Notes: generated from the letters alone by a model not told the origin. 64,000 nucleotides of DNA from an uncultured Paracoccaceae bacterium (GCA_947501555.1 CANMWG010000001.1:744001-808000), one strand, 5' to 3'. Shown: positions 24,967 to 36,034, numbered from the stretch's first letter. A program made the numbers and translations.

Positions 24967-27175
24967 TGGGTCGTGTCGCCCTTCATTTCAACTGTAAAGA
25001 ACCAGTCATCATCTGCATCACGCTCGGCGACCTCATCGGGTATCACCGTTGGCCCCGACAAGAACACGTTGGCCCCGAAGTGCGACAAGAGCCGCGATAG
25101 CTTTTGCATACGCGCGCTGGTGAGCGTCGCATAAAAGTCTGCATACATCGGGGTGGCCCGTAGCGTGCTGATCTTGGCACGATGTCGGGCGACCGCATCC
25201 GCATGGGCTGCCGCGATGTCGGGGTCCGCCATCAGCCTGTTCAGCTCGGCCTGCATCATGGGCAACCGGCCTTGAATGGATCTGTCTTCTTGCTCATTAA
25301 AATTCATCCGAAACCAATATGAGAGCCCTTGGTCGCGATCCACGTGGTTCACACGGCCCCGGTCGCGCTTGACCAGAAAGCTTTCGGCGGAGCGCACGGC
25401 GTAGTGGTTCAGCTGGACCAGGTCATAACCGTAAGTGTCCGTCGTCGAGCGCCAGCCGTTGCGGAACATATTGTGGGGTAGGGGGGCGCCTGATCCGTTC
25501 ACCCATTGGATGCTCTCCCACAGTTGCGGGTTCAGCCCTTTGGGCCGATGCACGCCAAGCTTTTTGAATATCCCGATATTGGCAAAAAGCGTCTTAAACC
25601 CCCAGGCTTGGTGCGGTTTGCGGGCCAGTTCCGGTGCGCATTGCAGGAATTGTTCTGTGATGGGGCGGTCGACAAATCCATGCACATCCGCATTGCCAAA
25701 AAGCCGCCATGTCATGGCAATCATATTCGCATCCGGCACCGCATCAAAAAGTGCGTCGAGCGTACCGTCCCCGACTTTGATGTTCACATATTCATCAACG
25801 TCGATGCATGTCACCCATTTCGCTTGAGAGATCAGCGGCTCATCTTCCGCCATTTGCAAGGCGGCATGTTGCGGCTTGAGGTCCATTTCCCGATACTTGT
25901 TGTCTCTGTGTTCGACGACCCCTTTGCGCATCAACATAGCAAGCATGTCGTCGGTACCGTCGTCACAGTCGTTGGTGTAGACGAGAATGTCATCAAATCC
26001 GATGGCCCGATGATAGGCCAGCCATTCAAGGATAAATGGCCCCTCGTTTTTCATCGTGGTCACGATAGCCCGGCTGCCCCGCCCTTTGGGCATTTTGACC
26101 GGTTTGATTTGGGGGACCCGCACCGGGTTATGGCCGAAATGATCACGGGCTTGGGCCAGCAAAGCGTCATCTTCAATGAGCGCGGTTTTAGGGACGATCG
26201 TCGAAATGCTGTCTGTCGGATGCCGCAAGGCCATATGCCTATAGAACAGACGTGTACCGTCTGGATCAGCCGCGGCATTCCCTATGCGTAAGAGCCGCCA
26301 GACCGCAGTGGCTGGTGCCTTGGCCGGTGCAATGCACCACCGCCGGCGCCCCCCCTTGGCGTCGAATTGGATGCAGATGTGATCTGCAAATAATGTGCGT
26401 TTGCCGTTGCGGACCCGCCATGGATAGCAGTGGCGCCCCGACAGGGCGATCACCCCCCCTTTGGCCATCACCGCCGCATCGAACACCGTTTCCTCACCGT
26501 GCGGGATCAGATCGTGCACGTCTATATTGGCCACAGCACGCGCTTCGGCCAGAAACCGCGTTTTGGCGATCTCGAACCACGTTAGCGCCCCCAAAGGGGC
26601 TTCCCATGGTGCGGGTGGGGGGGCGTCCATGCGGTCTTTCCCCGGGGCTTCGGGCACGCAAAAGGGGTGTGCCTCGGCAGGCATTTCAGGCTGGCCCATG
26701 GGCAGATCGCTGCTGACAAGCACGACACGACACGGCAAGGCAGCTTTCGCTTGCGCAACCCTGCGGTTAATTTGTTAATAAACGCCTTGTCTGTGCCCGG
26801 TTCAGCACGGTCCAGGATCACCGCACCATGCAAATCATGTGCAGTGTGGTGGTAGTTTAGCCAATCCAGAACCGTCTCTGCATCTTCGCCATTGCGTGTG
26901 GCCAAACAGGTGTTACGCGCCCGCAGTAAGTCCAATTCGGCCTCTGCCGGTGTCAAAGAGATCGCTTCGTCCGCGAATTGAAAGACCGGTTTGACCTCCA
27001 ATGGCAGCGCGAAGGTCAAGATTGGCGCACCCGCAATTGAGCCGGTTTGGATCAGCTCTGCGCCCACTGGCCCAGCTATCAAGGCAGGATCTACACCCGC
27101 CTCAAAGAACAATGCAATGTGGCGAGCTTTGCCAACCACCCGCTCAACGACGTCCAGCACCGCAATGTTGCCCAC
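24963..27175 (-). pseudogene. Two-domain glycosyltransferase, frameshifted at a 5-bp repeat
   Basis: Two overlapping frames make one protein. The first (from GTG 27175) gives a degenerate GT-A-like head (NGEDAETVLDWLNYHH, LHGAVILDRAEPGTD). The second (26738 down to 24963, 591 residues) has the full catalytic domain with NEGPFILEWLAYH, the TNDCDDGTDD loop and CIDVDEYVN. Both read PCRVV at the join. Removing one copy of a 5-bp unit at 26721-26734 would join them into about 735 residues, similar in plan to the neighbouring glycosyltransferase but with an extra head domain. The gene could be truly off, phase-variable, or hit by a sequencing error. Downstream starts such as TTG 26738 have no ribosome site. 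Confidence 0.75.
26721..26734 (-). repeat. CACGA pentanucleotide repeat at a frameshift
   Basis: 2.8 copies of CACGA in plus orientation (CGTGT on the coding strand). The coding frame before and after differs by exactly one 5-base unit, so gain or loss of one copy switches the reading frame of the glycosyltransferase. Confidence 0.7.
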
Positions 27176-27509
27176 CTAATGGCCTGCTAGACGTCGGACA
27201 ATCACCTCACCTGTCACAAGCCCACCTCAAATGGTTTGCAAAGGTATTCTTTCGGTCCAACAGCGTAAGCATGTCGAGAGGTATGAGCTGTCTTTTCAAT
27301 CATCTGCTGCGTTCTTGAATGATCTTGGCGATGCAAACAAGACGTAACACAATCGTACAAGCCGGGCCTTGGAATTGAGGGAAACCGCAAGAGTGGCAGC
27401 CTTCATCTGAACGGGTCGACATCGTACCGCAAAAACGACAAAGCGTTTGTGGCTGACAAATGGTTCCTGTAACCACTGGCGCACGAAAACTCTTTTGAGG
27501 AAAAACAGT
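27176..27509. other. Intergenic stretch between divergent polysaccharide genes
   Basis: It should hold the promoters for the minus-strand glycosyltransferase and the plus-strand UDP-glucose dehydrogenase. Short open frames here have no recognisable product. I could not assign a convincing -35/-10 pair. Confidence 0.4.
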
Positions 27510-28676
27510 ATGAAGATCGCCGTTGCAGGACTAGGTTACGTCGGGTTGTCCAATGCGATTTTGCTTGCGCAACACAACGCAGTTGTGGCGATTGATGTTG
27601 ACGAAAATCGTGTCGCTGCAATCAATGATCGCCGTTCCACCATCGAAGATCCTCTGACTGAGGGCTACTTAGCCGATCACGCGCTTGACCTGACCGCGAC
27701 AACCGATGCCGTTGCTGCAATGACCGGTGCGGATTACATTGTTGTCGCGACACCCACAAACTACGATCCAAAAACCAATCTCTTTGACACCAGCAGCGTC
27801 GAACAGGTCATTGCCCAAGCGCGCACGGTTTCTCCAGAGGCGACTATTATAATTAAATCAACAATTCCAGTTGGTTTCACGCGAAGCTTAAAGCAACAAT
27901 TGAACTATGAACATATTATCTTCTCGCCGGAATTCCTGCGTGAAGGTCGCGCCTTGGAAGACAACTTATACCCGTCTCGGATTGTCGTTGGCGCACACAC
28001 AGACACAGGTCGTCAGTTCGCAGAAATGCTTGTTGAAGGGGCAATCCGAAAAGACATGCCCGTCCTTTTTACCAAGGCCGTCGAGGCGGAAGCGATCAAG
28101 CTCTTTTCAAATACTTTTCTGGCGATGCGGGTCGCCTATTTTAACGAATTGGACAGCTACGCTATCGCGCATGATCTCGATGCCCGTGAGGTGATCGAAG
28201 GCGTCAGCCTCGATCCCAGGATCGGTGACCACTATAATAACCCATCCTTTGGCTATGGCGGTTATTGCTTGCCCAAAGACACAAAACAACTGTTGTCGAA
28301 TTACGATCAGGTTCCGCAAAATCTTATCTCGGCCATTGTGGACAGCAACCGCACGCGCAAGGATTTCATCGCAGACCAAATCATTGCAAAAAATCCAAAA
28401 ACTGTAGGAGTTTATAGGTTGGTCATGAAGGCCGGGTCAGACAATTTTCGCGACAGTTCGATCCAAGGCATCATGAAGCGTATCAAAGCCAAGGGGATCA
28501 CCTGCACTGTCTATGAACCGGTTCTGAAGGAACCACACTTTTTCCGCAGCGAAGTGATCAACGATCTCGAAGCCTTTAAATCGAGGGCGGATCTGATACT
28601 GGCCAACCGCATTACAGATGAGGTGCGTGACGTGTCCCATAAAATATTCACCCGTGACCTTTTCGAGGTCGACTGA
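27510..28676 (+). CDS. ugd: UDP-glucose 6-dehydrogenase
   Basis: A 388-residue nucleotide-sugar dehydrogenase that oxidises UDP-glucose to UDP-glucuronate in two steps. The N-terminal NAD motif is [11 protein letters not shown] (6-16), the KSTIPVGFT segment at 116-124 is typical, and the catalytic cysteine is C253 in [13 protein letters not shown]. The ATG at 27510 is preferred because the conserved fold starts there. The stop overlaps the epimerase start as TGATG. The next enzyme uses UDP-glucuronate, which supports Ugd over GDP-mannose dehydrogenase. At 388 residues it fits the shorter Ugd class. Confidence 0.92.
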   Translation: MKIAVAGLGYVGLSNAILLAQHNAVVAIDVDENRVAAINDRRSTIEDPLTEGYLADHALDLTATTDAVAAMTGADYIVVATPTNYDPKTNLFDTSSVEQVIAQARTVSPEATIIIKSTIPVGFTRSLKQQLNYEHIIFSPEFLREGRALEDNLYPSRIVVGAHTDTGRQFAEMLVEGAIRKDMPVLFTKAVEAEAIKLFSNTFLAMRVAYFNELDSYAIAHDLDAREVIEGVSLDPRIGDHYNNPSFGYGGYCLPKDTKQLLSNYDQVPQNLISAIVDSNRTRKDFIADQIIAKNPKTVGVYRLVMKAGSDNFRDSSIQGIMKRIKAKGITCTVYEPVLKEPHFFRSEVINDLEAFKSRADLILANRITDEVRDVSHKIFTRDLFEVD

Positions 28677-29701
28677 TGCCTGATCAAACCGTTCTTATTA
28701 CTGGTGCCGCAGGTTTCATTGGGTTTCACCTGAGCCAGCTGTTGTTGGGGCAGGGGGCTGCAGTGGTCGGCGTAGACAACCACAATGATTACTATGACCC
28801 TGACCTGAAGGCGGCACGCGAAGCCACTTTGATCACAAACCCTCATTACACACCCATCAAAGGCGCCGTGCAGGACCCTGGTTTCTTAGACGCTGTTTTT
28901 GCCGCACATCGCCCTGACATCGTGGTACATTTGGCGGCGCAAGCGGGTGTGCGCTATTCCATCGAAAACCCGCGCAGCTACACGCAGGCCAATCTGATGG
29001 GGTCATTTGAGCTGCTGGAGGCCGCACGCGCGCATCCACCCAAGCATTTGCTGATGGCCTCGACCAGCTCGGTCTACGGCGCAAATACAACGATGCCTTA
29101 TCGAGAAACCGACAAGGTTGATACGCCCATGTCCTATTATGCGGCGACGAAGAAAGCGACTGAGGCGATGTCGCACAGCTATGCGCATCTCTTTGATATC
29201 CCGACAACGATGTTTCGGTTTTTCACCGTCTATGGACCTTGGGGGCGGCCGGATATGTCACCTTATTTGTTCACCCAAGCGATCCTTGAAGGACGGCCGA
29301 TCAAAGTGTTTAACAATGGTGATATGATGCGGGATTTCACGTATGTAAGTGACCTCGTGCGTGCGATTTCTCTATTGTTTGAAGCCGTTCCGGGGCAGGG
29401 GGATGCGCAAGATGGCGACAGCCTTTCACCGGTCGCACCCTGGCGTGTTGTGAACATTGGTAATGGGACGCCTGTGCAGCTTGCGGATTTTATTGCCGCG
29501 ATTGAGAGCGCCTGTGGGATCGCCGCCGACAAACAGCTGCTGCCCATGCAACCGGGTGATGTCAAGGCAACATGGGCGGAGAACGCACTGCTCAGACAGC
29601 TTACGAATTACACACCGCAGACCGTTATCGCAGACGGTGTGGCGGACTATGTGAATTGGCATAGATCGTACTATGGTCAGGCCAATACATTTAATAAGTA
29701 A
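28676..29701 (+). CDS. UDP-glucuronate 4-epimerase (NAD-dependent epimerase)
   Basis: A 341-residue extended short-chain dehydrogenase. TGAAGFIG at 9-16 binds NAD; STSSVYG and YYAATKKA hold the catalytic Ser and the Tyr-x-x-x-Lys pair. The segments DNHNDYYDPDLK, AQAGVRYSIENPRSY and YGPWGRPDMSPY are typical of UDP-glucuronate epimerases that make UDP-galacturonate. Coupling to ugd gives a two-step route UDP-glucose to UDP-glucuronate to UDP-galacturonate for capsule or LPS, fitting the glycosyltransferases just upstream. Confidence 0.9.
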   Translation: MPDQTVLITGAAGFIGFHLSQLLLGQGAAVVGVDNHNDYYDPDLKAAREATLITNPHYTPIKGAVQDPGFLDAVFAAHRPDIVVHLAAQAGVRYSIENPRSYTQANLMGSFELLEAARAHPPKHLLMASTSSVYGANTTMPYRETDKVDTPMSYYAATKKATEAMSHSYAHLFDIPTTMFRFFTVYGPWGRPDMSPYLFTQAILEGRPIKVFNNGDMMRDFTYVSDLVRAISLLFEAVPGQGDAQDGDSLSPVAPWRVVNIGNGTPVQLADFIAAIESACGIAADKQLLPMQPGDVKATWAENALLRQLTNYTPQTVIADGVADYVNWHRSYYGQANTFNK

Positions 29702-29818
29702 TAATTACAGTGGCTTGCGATGTGAATGCAATTAGATGTTTTGACGCGAATCGCGATTCACGCAATCTCAATAGAGCAGGGCTATCGATAGCATCATCAA
29801 TCTGTGATGGGACCGCTG

Positions 29819-31078
29819 ATGTCTTCAATTTTGGTAACAAACCGTATCAATATTGGATGCGCGATTCTCACCTGCGCCATCGTAGGCCTCGCCGCTATGG
29901 CGTACCTCGGGGTCAGCAAGCTGAGGCGGAGCTATCAAGATTACCGAACCACAACCCAGCAAACCTTGCAGATCAGTAATCTTGTCGAAGACATTGTTGA
30001 AGTGCGCATTGCTGCTCTAAAGTTTCGGACTGACCGACTGACGATGCGATTGCGACCGTAAACAACGGCTTTGAACAAATACATGGTGATATCACCGACC
30101 CCATGGTGGGCTCTGCTCCCGATCAAGTACGGTCAGACATTGTTTCTGTTGCTGAATTGGCCGCGAACTACCAAGTCGCATTTGGCGAAACGACCCAGTT
30201 TCGGGAAGCATTGCAGAACATGGTTGCACAGGTGGGGACGCAATATGATCTGGTCGTAGCGGCAATGTGGGCGCTGGAAAACGTCACACGCCCTGGACAA
30301 AGTTTCAATGAAATTCTTGCCGAAAGCACTGTGCGTACATCGATATCAACACAACTTCGCATAGGACGTGACGCAGCCGCGCAATTGGCGGCAACAGGCG
30401 AGCAGTCGTTGGTCGAAGCAAGTAAAAATGCGCTTAATGATGCACGGACGGCACTACAATCTATGGAGCCCGACACAGCTGGGGCGACGCCGGAACCTTG
30501 GATGTTGGAAATGTCTGCTCACATACAAGACGGGCACCAAGATATTGATAAATTGTATAAAACCGTCTATTCTGTACAAGCAACCTGGGATAGAATGCAT
30601 GATGTAAATCAAAACACATTAGACGTCATTGGACCTGCGATGAGGCAGCAACTGGTTCATGCTGTCGATGTGATCGTTGCAAACCAAGAACAACTCGGTA
30701 CCGCAGGCCAACGAAATGTGGACATGGTGTTGCGACTTACACAAACGGTCGGTGTCATAGCGTTCTTAACCGACGTCATTTCAGATATTTCGTTTCAAAC
30801 CAACTTGTTGGCCTTGAATGCCGGTGTAGAGGCACCACGCGCTGGCGAGGCCGGTCGCGGCTTTGCTGTGGTCGCATCTGAAGTACGTGCTTTGGCGCAA
30901 CGATCCTCTGAGGCGGCATAAGAAGTGTCGGACCTTATTTATCAGCGAGAGTTCCGCTGAGGTCACCGAAGGAACGAAGCTTGTCAATAAGGCAGGTGAA
31001 GCACTTTGCTTTGGGCCAAAGCCTAGTGACGGAAGCAACGCAGCTGAAAGAGATAGTCAGACAATTCCAACTTTCTAA
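29819..31078 (+). pseudogene. Broken methyl-accepting chemotaxis protein
   Basis: Pieces of one chemoreceptor lie in several frames. The ATG at 29819 begins a head with one membrane segment (INIGCAILTCAIVGLAAMAYLG). A frameshift near 30042 moves reading to the frame that continues to 30921. In it the region before the second membrane segment ([13 protein letters not shown]) is joined directly to the signalling tip ([29 protein letters not shown]), so HAMP and much of the coiled coil are deleted. A TAA at 30919 replaces the usual Lys after SSEAA, and a second frameshift follows before TEGTKLVNKAGEAL. It cannot make a working receptor. Confidence 0.85.
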
Positions 31079-31302
31079 CAAGCCATCAATGCATGACAAT
31101 GCAAAACTAAGACTGACGGCCTGATCAAATGGTCTTCAATGTGTTAAGAGTTGAGAGCCCCGGGTGCAACCCAGGTTGTGACCAATTTAGTTTGACTTCG
31201 TACTGTGACCAACATGTTTGATTCAAAGCCAATTGAATATCAGAAGTGGATTTTGTTTACATAATACTGATTATGCGATCACTGCCTTGTAGCAACGAAA
31301 CT

Positions 31303-31585
31303 TGTCGGAATTCTTAAATAATGGGACTGAATTAATGAGACTCCTCCCCCTTTATTATCAACCACATAAGAACTCCCGTAGTTCTGACGATCTAAACACC
31401 TCATAAGCGGGAAATCTCACTCTACAGCTTCCGCTGGAAAGTCTAAGGTCTCAAAGGTAGCACAGAATTGACACGCCAGAGTTTCGCGAGCATTGGCGAT
31501 GGCGTGCTCAGCGCTGCAAGTCGGCTTATCAAAGCCAAAACTACCGTGGCATCCTGTTGTCGCCAGCCAAGTAGTTGTTGGCACC
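31303..31585 (+). repeat. Dispersed repeat, copy A (about 283 bp)
   Basis: By eye roughly three quarters identical to 39330-39606 in the same orientation. Shared blocks include TTAAATAATGGGACTGAATT, TATCAACCACATAAGAA, GACACGCC and AGTAGTTGTTGGCACC. The right end coincides with the stop codon of the helicase fragment. It occupies most of the 31079-31584 gap; the left part of that gap shows nothing. Confidence 0.7.
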
Positions 31586-31926
31586 TATGCAAGACCAGCC
31601 CCTCCAATGAAACGCGACGGAACGTTTCGATAATGCGTTTGGTCGGAAAAAACCATGAGGTGCCTCTTGGCGCGCGTGATGCCGACATAGAATAGTCGGC
31701 GCGCTTCATCGAACTCAGACTGCGTGTTTGCAGCAAAATGCGGAATGTTGCCTTCATTGGCGTGTATTATTGCAACCGCTTCAAACTCACGTCCTGTAGA
31801 GTTGTGAAGCGTAATCAGTTTCAAGGCGTTGTCAGGATTGGCAAACAGGCCGAGGTTGGCGATCTGCAAGTTTTCAACATCGACATCGTTCCTCGCCATG
31901 TCCGAAGCAATTTCTTCAACTGTCTT
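31585..31926 (-). pseudogene. UvrD/PcrA-family helicase, 3' fragment
   Basis: About 114 codons of the C-terminal end of a superfamily-1 helicase. ITLHNSTGREFEAVAIIHANEG is motif V and EARRLFYVGITRAKRHLMVF is motif VI. The frame remains open leftward of its first Met (AKTVEEIASDM) until it meets the IS3-type end at about 31927, so the 5' part was lost to that insertion or a later deletion. Confidence 0.8.
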
Positions 31927-32124
31927 TGCCCCCTAAAACTGTGCCAAAGTTGGCTTAGTTTTGGAGATTGGATTGATGGCACGGAAACGGTATTCTGATG
32001 AAGATGTTCGTCGGCTTTTGCGAGAGATTGAACTGAGCCTAGCGTCTGGCTCAGATGTAGCGACAGCCTGCAGAAGTGCTGGTGTCAGCGACGCGACCTA
32101 TTACACATGGCGCAAATGGTTCCC
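31927..32124 (+). mobile_element. IS3-family remnant: left end and start of orfA
   Basis: TGCCCCCTAAAACTG at 31927-31941 looks like an IS3-type terminal repeat. The ATG at 31976 starts MARKRYSDEDVRRLLREIE and reaches SDATYYTWRK, the helix-turn-helix of an IS3 orfA, before it stops at 32126-32128 in foreign sequence after 50 codons. The rest of orfA and all of orfB are missing. The right side is fused to a tniQ fragment. Confidence 0.8.
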
Positions 32125-33018
32125 GTAGATCGCGTGTCGCGAAGCCCAGCTTTCTAGGCGCGTTGAAATACCGATTGTCGAAACAGTCGAGCGGTCGGAA
32201 TGATGTTCCTAGGCTAGCATGTAGTAACATATCAGCGAGCGACTTGATGATCAGGGCCATTTTGCGCTTCTTGCTGTAGTGTCGTTGATTTCCAGGTGTG
32301 GATATCAAAAACTGCTCATAACGGATGATACTGCGCCAAAGTGACTGGGTCGTCGGGCAAGTCAGCATTTCACGCACGCGCGTTGGCGCGACGTAATCTA
32401 TGCCAAGCTGGCCATCAAGTGGCGCTCCGCATGTCGGGCAAATGAATGCGATCTGGGTGCCGTACAATGCGCATTCGGGCATCTCAGAATGGGCAAAACA
32501 GCTGGAGCACTGACCATTCAATGGACGCACGTGATGTGCACACATCGTTGACGCGGCTAAGACCCACTCAAGACGCAGAAAGTGGTCCCCACCCCCTGCA
32601 CGATCTTCGAGCAGACATTGAGGGCACCAACTAAAGCGCAGTCTGTTTGAAAGACTCGTCGCTCCGTCCGTTGTGTCGTTCACGCCGCCCGTTGCGGTCA
32701 AATCGCTGCGGTCCAGAAGCGGCCATTGCGACTTGGCGAACAACTTGCTGATAGCCGACGGTTCCAATGTAAATTTTTGCGCCAGTTGTGAAGTAACCAC
32801 ATCCGAGCATTCATGCTGCACGGCTAGGTCAGCGGGTAGGTGCCCTGCCCCATCAAAATCGCGTTATTCCCCAGACAATGCGTAATTAATCCATTAGGTG
32901 TGCAGCCTAGGATTGCCGCATTGCGCGCAATGAACGAGGCAAATATTTCTCGCTGAGCTGGTGCGCGCGAGATTGGCAGTTGTTGCAAATGGCCTCGATG
33001 CATTCGTAGGCCGCTCAA
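32125..33018 (-). pseudogene. tniQ-family transposition gene, frameshifted and truncated
   Basis: The N-terminal part (33018-32824) reads LQQLPISRAPAQREIFASFIARNA, the typical TniQ head. It ends at a TAG, while the adjacent frame (from about 32821) continues with the TniQ zinc ribbon FSWCPQCLLEDRAGGG, CAHHVRPLNGQCSSC and CPTCGAPL. A one-base indel near 32828-32835 explains the break. The 3' end fuses to the IS3 remnant near 32125. TniQ takes part in target selection in Tn7/Tn5053-type transposons; no tniA or tniB is present. Confidence 0.78.
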
Positions 33019-33236
33019 TCTCTAAGCAAGTAGCCCTAAAAACGTGCTTAAAACGCTAGCAATATGTTAATTGGTCGTTTTTTTTGGGAATAAGCTCCTC
33101 AGAATTGGACACCTAGGCTGACCTCTCTATGGGTGTTCGCATTGGTGCTCTGCAACGGCGTACAGTTCCCAACCCAGCAACGAAGCTATCTCTGAAACCC
33201 AACTCCTTGTGGAGTCAGGCAAAGGTCGCTCTTGCT

Positions 33237-35687
33237 ATGTCCAGAAAACGTCTTGTCATTGTTGGTAACGGTATGGCCCCAGGCCGTCTGTTGGAACATC
33301 TGTTTGAGGCCTCGTCAGATGGCTTTGATGTTACGATTTTCAATGCGGAACCGCGCGTCAATTATGATCGTATTATGTTATCGCCTGTTCTGTCGGGCGA
33401 AAAGACATATGAAGATATCATCATCCACGATGATGCTTGGTATGCGCAGCACAACATCACCCTGCACAAGGGGGCGAAGGTCACGCAGATTGACCGCGCC
33501 AATAAGACGGTCACCACCGAAACCGGTGTCACCGAAACTTATGACAAGCTGGTGCTGGCGACGGGGTCGAACCCGTTCATCATTCCGTGCCCCGGCCATG
33601 ACCTAAGGGGCGTTTTGGCCTATCGCGATCTGGATGATACCGAGGCCATGATGGCTGCGGCCCAGAAAGGTGGCCGTGCGATTGTGATTGGTGGCGGGCT
33701 GTTGGGTCTTGAGGCTGCCGCCGGTTTGAAAATGCAGGGTATGGATGTGACCGTGCTTCATCTGATGTCAACGCTGATGGAGCGTCAGTTGGATACGTCA
33801 GCCGGTTACCTGCTGGAAAAAGAGCTGGAAAGCCGTGGCATCGACATCCGCTGCGAGGCCAACACAAAACAAATTTTGGGTACTGATGCCGTTGAAGGCG
33901 TTGAGCTTGACGATGGCACGGTCATCCATGCCGATCTGGTTGTCATGGCCGTGGGTATCCGCCCGAACATGCAGATAGCCCAAGACGCGGGCCTTGAGGT
34001 GAACCGTGGTATTGTGACCAACGCAGCCATGCAAACCTCGGACCCCGACATCTATTCGGTTGGCGAATGCGCCGAAGTGGGCGGCATGGTCTACGGTCTG
34101 GTGGCCCCGCTTTACCAGATGGCACGGGTTGCGGCTGGTCATTTGGCTGGCAACACTGACGGCGCTTTTGCGCATCAGGAAACCCCAACCAAACTTAAGG
34201 TGACTGGTGTTGACCTTTATTCGGTGGGTGATTTTGCCGAAGGTGCTGACCGCGATGATATCGTGTTGCGCGACGCCAAGGCAGGCACCTACAAGCGCGT
34301 TATTCTTCAGGATAACAAGATCATTGGTGCGGTGCTGTATGGCGCGACCGAGGATGGCGCTTGGTACAATGAAATGCTCAAATCCGGCGAAGATATCGCC
34401 GAGATGCGCGACACATTGATCTTTGGTCAAGCCCACCAAGGCGGTGGCGCGATGGACCCGCTGGCGGCAGTGGCGAACCTTGCAGACGACGCCGAGATTT
34501 GCGGTTGCAACGGCATCACAAAAGGCCAGATCGTCAAAGTTATTGGCGATAAAGGGCTGACATCCCTGGCCGAAGTTCGCGCTCACACGAAGGCGTCTGC
34601 GTCTTGTGGGACATGTACCGGCCTTGTCGAAGGTGTGATGGCCCTGACGTTGGGTGATGAATTCAAGCTGCCCGAGGCCGAAGGCATGTGTGGTTGTACC
34701 ACCCACGGCCACGGCTATGTGCGCCGGATGATCAAGGCCAAGGGCCTCAAGAGCATTCCGCAGGTCATGCAGGAGCTTGAATGGTCCACATCTGAAGGTT
34801 GCGCAAAGTGCCGCCCCGCTTTGAACTACTATTTGCTCAGCGATTGGCCCGGCGAATATGTCGACGATCAACAGTCCCGTTTCATCAACGAACGTATTCA
34901 CGCCAACATCCAGAAGGACGGCACTTATTCCGTCGTGCCCCGCATGTTCGGCGGCATGACAACGGCGGATGAGTTGCGTGCGATAGCTGACGTCGTTGAT
35001 AAATACGACGTCCCATCGGTCAAGGTCACAGGTGGCCAGCGGATCGATCTTCTGGGCGTAAAGAAAGAGCAGCTCATCCCCGTTTGGAAAGACCTTAATG
35101 ATGCAGGCATGGTATCGGGTGCGGCCTACGCCAAGGGTTTGCGGACGGTCAAAACCTGTGTCGGCAAGCAATGGTGCCGCTTTGGGACGCAAGATAGCAC
35201 GCAGCTGGGCATTGATCTGGAACGCGCGCTTTGGGGCTCTTGGGCGCCGGCCAAATTGAAACTGGCGGTATCGGGGTGTCCACGGAACTGTGCTGAATCT
35301 ACCTGCAAAGACATCGGCATCGTTTGCGTCGATAGCGGGTTTGAAATTCTCTATGGGGGTGCCGCAGGTCTGCACATCCAAGGCACCACAAAGATGGGAA
35401 CGGTCGCGACCGAGAAAGAGACCATCGAATACGTCTGCGCCCTGACCCAATATTACCGCGAGACGGGCTTTTACCTTGAGCGTATTTACAAATGGGCCGA
35501 CCGGCTTGGCTACGATCACATCAATGATCTGATCATGAACGATGCCGACGCACGCCAAGGCTTTTACGAACGGTTCGTCTATTCGCAGACATTCGTGCAA
35601 ATCGATCCCTGGGCCGAACGTGTCGCAGGGGCCGAGGCCCATGAATTTGCGCCGATGGCCAATATCAAGCTGGAGGCGGCAGAATGA
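33237..35687 (+). CDS. nirB: NAD(P)H-dependent nitrite reductase, large subunit
   Basis: An 816-residue assimilatory nitrite reductase subunit (nitrite to ammonium). Order: FAD site MSRKRLVIVGNGMAPGRLLE; NAD site VIGGGLLGLEAAAGL; BFD-type [2Fe-2S] domain with CGCNGITKGQIV, SCGTCTGLV and a second cysteine set EGCAKCRPALNYY; sulfite/nitrite reductase domain ending with CVGKQWCRFG and CPRNCAESTCKD, where the cysteines bind the 4Fe-4S cluster and siroheme. The start at 33237 is set by the conserved FAD motif. The stop overlaps nirD. Upstream lies only mobile-element debris, so any linked regulator may have been lost. Confidence 0.95.
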   Translation: MSRKRLVIVGNGMAPGRLLEHLFEASSDGFDVTIFNAEPRVNYDRIMLSPVLSGEKTYEDIIIHDDAWYAQHNITLHKGAKVTQIDRANKTVTTETGVTETYDKLVLATGSNPFIIPCPGHDLRGVLAYRDLDDTEAMMAAAQKGGRAIVIGGGLLGLEAAAGLKMQGMDVTVLHLMSTLMERQLDTSAGYLLEKELESRGIDIRCEANTKQILGTDAVEGVELDDGTVIHADLVVMAVGIRPNMQIAQDAGLEVNRGIVTNAAMQTSDPDIYSVGECAEVGGMVYGLVAPLYQMARVAAGHLAGNTDGAFAHQETPTKLKVTGVDLYSVGDFAEGADRDDIVLRDAKAGTYKRVILQDNKIIGAVLYGATEDGAWYNEMLKSGEDIAEMRDTLIFGQAHQGGGAMDPLAAVANLADDAEICGCNGITKGQIVKVIGDKGLTSLAEVRAHTKASASCGTCTGLVEGVMALTLGDEFKLPEAEGMCGCTTHGHGYVRRMIKAKGLKSIPQVMQELEWSTSEGCAKCRPALNYYLLSDWPGEYVDDQQSRFINERIHANIQKDGTYSVVPRMFGGMTTADELRAIADVVDKYDVPSVKVTGGQRIDLLGVKKEQLIPVWKDLNDAGMVSGAAYAKGLRTVKTCVGKQWCRFGTQDSTQLGIDLERALWGSWAPAKLKLAVSGCPRNCAESTCKDIGIVCVDSGFEILYGGAAGLHIQGTTKMGTVATEKETIEYVCALTQYYRETGFYLERIYKWADRLGYDHINDLIMNDADARQGFYERFVYSQTFVQIDPWAERVAGAEAHEFAPMANIKLEAAE

Positions 35688-36004
35688 ATGTACAAGCCAA
35701 AAACTGGATTGCGATCGGCGCGCTGACAGACATTCCGCGGCAAGGATCGCGCTGTGTCCAAAACGGCGATATGACCATCGCGGTGTTCCGCACAAGCGAC
35801 GATCGTGTCTTCGCCTTGGAAGACAAATGTCCACATAAAAACGGCCCGCTGAGCCAAGGCATCGTCCATGACGGTTGCGTCACTTGCCCGCTGCACAACT
35901 GGGTGATCGCGCTGGATACGGGCACGGCCCAGGGCGCGGACGACGGTCAAACCCAATCATTCCCAATCAAGCTGGATGGCGACACCGTCTTGCTAGGTCT
36001 CTAA
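35684..36004 (+). CDS. nirD: Nitrite reductase, small (Rieske-like) subunit
   Basis: A 106-residue partner of NirB whose ATG overlaps the nirB stop. The Rieske motif is complete: CPHKNGPL (box 1) and CPLHNWVI (box 2), so it probably keeps an iron-sulfur cluster; in enteric NirD these ligands are often lost. It probably stabilises the large subunit and feeds electrons to it. Confidence 0.93.
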   Translation: MNVQAKNWIAIGALTDIPRQGSRCVQNGDMTIAVFRTSDDRVFALEDKCPHKNGPLSQGIVHDGCVTCPLHNWVIALDTGTAQGADDGQTQSFPIKLDGDTVLLGL

Positions 36005-36034
36005 CCTCCCTTCCCACAACGCAGGACTGACAAT

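Noticed and set aside
33798..35834. A 678-codon open frame on the minus strand opposite nirB
   Set aside because: It is antisense to the strongly conserved NirB reading frame, has no ribosome site or known motif, and arises from codon bias on the coding strand.
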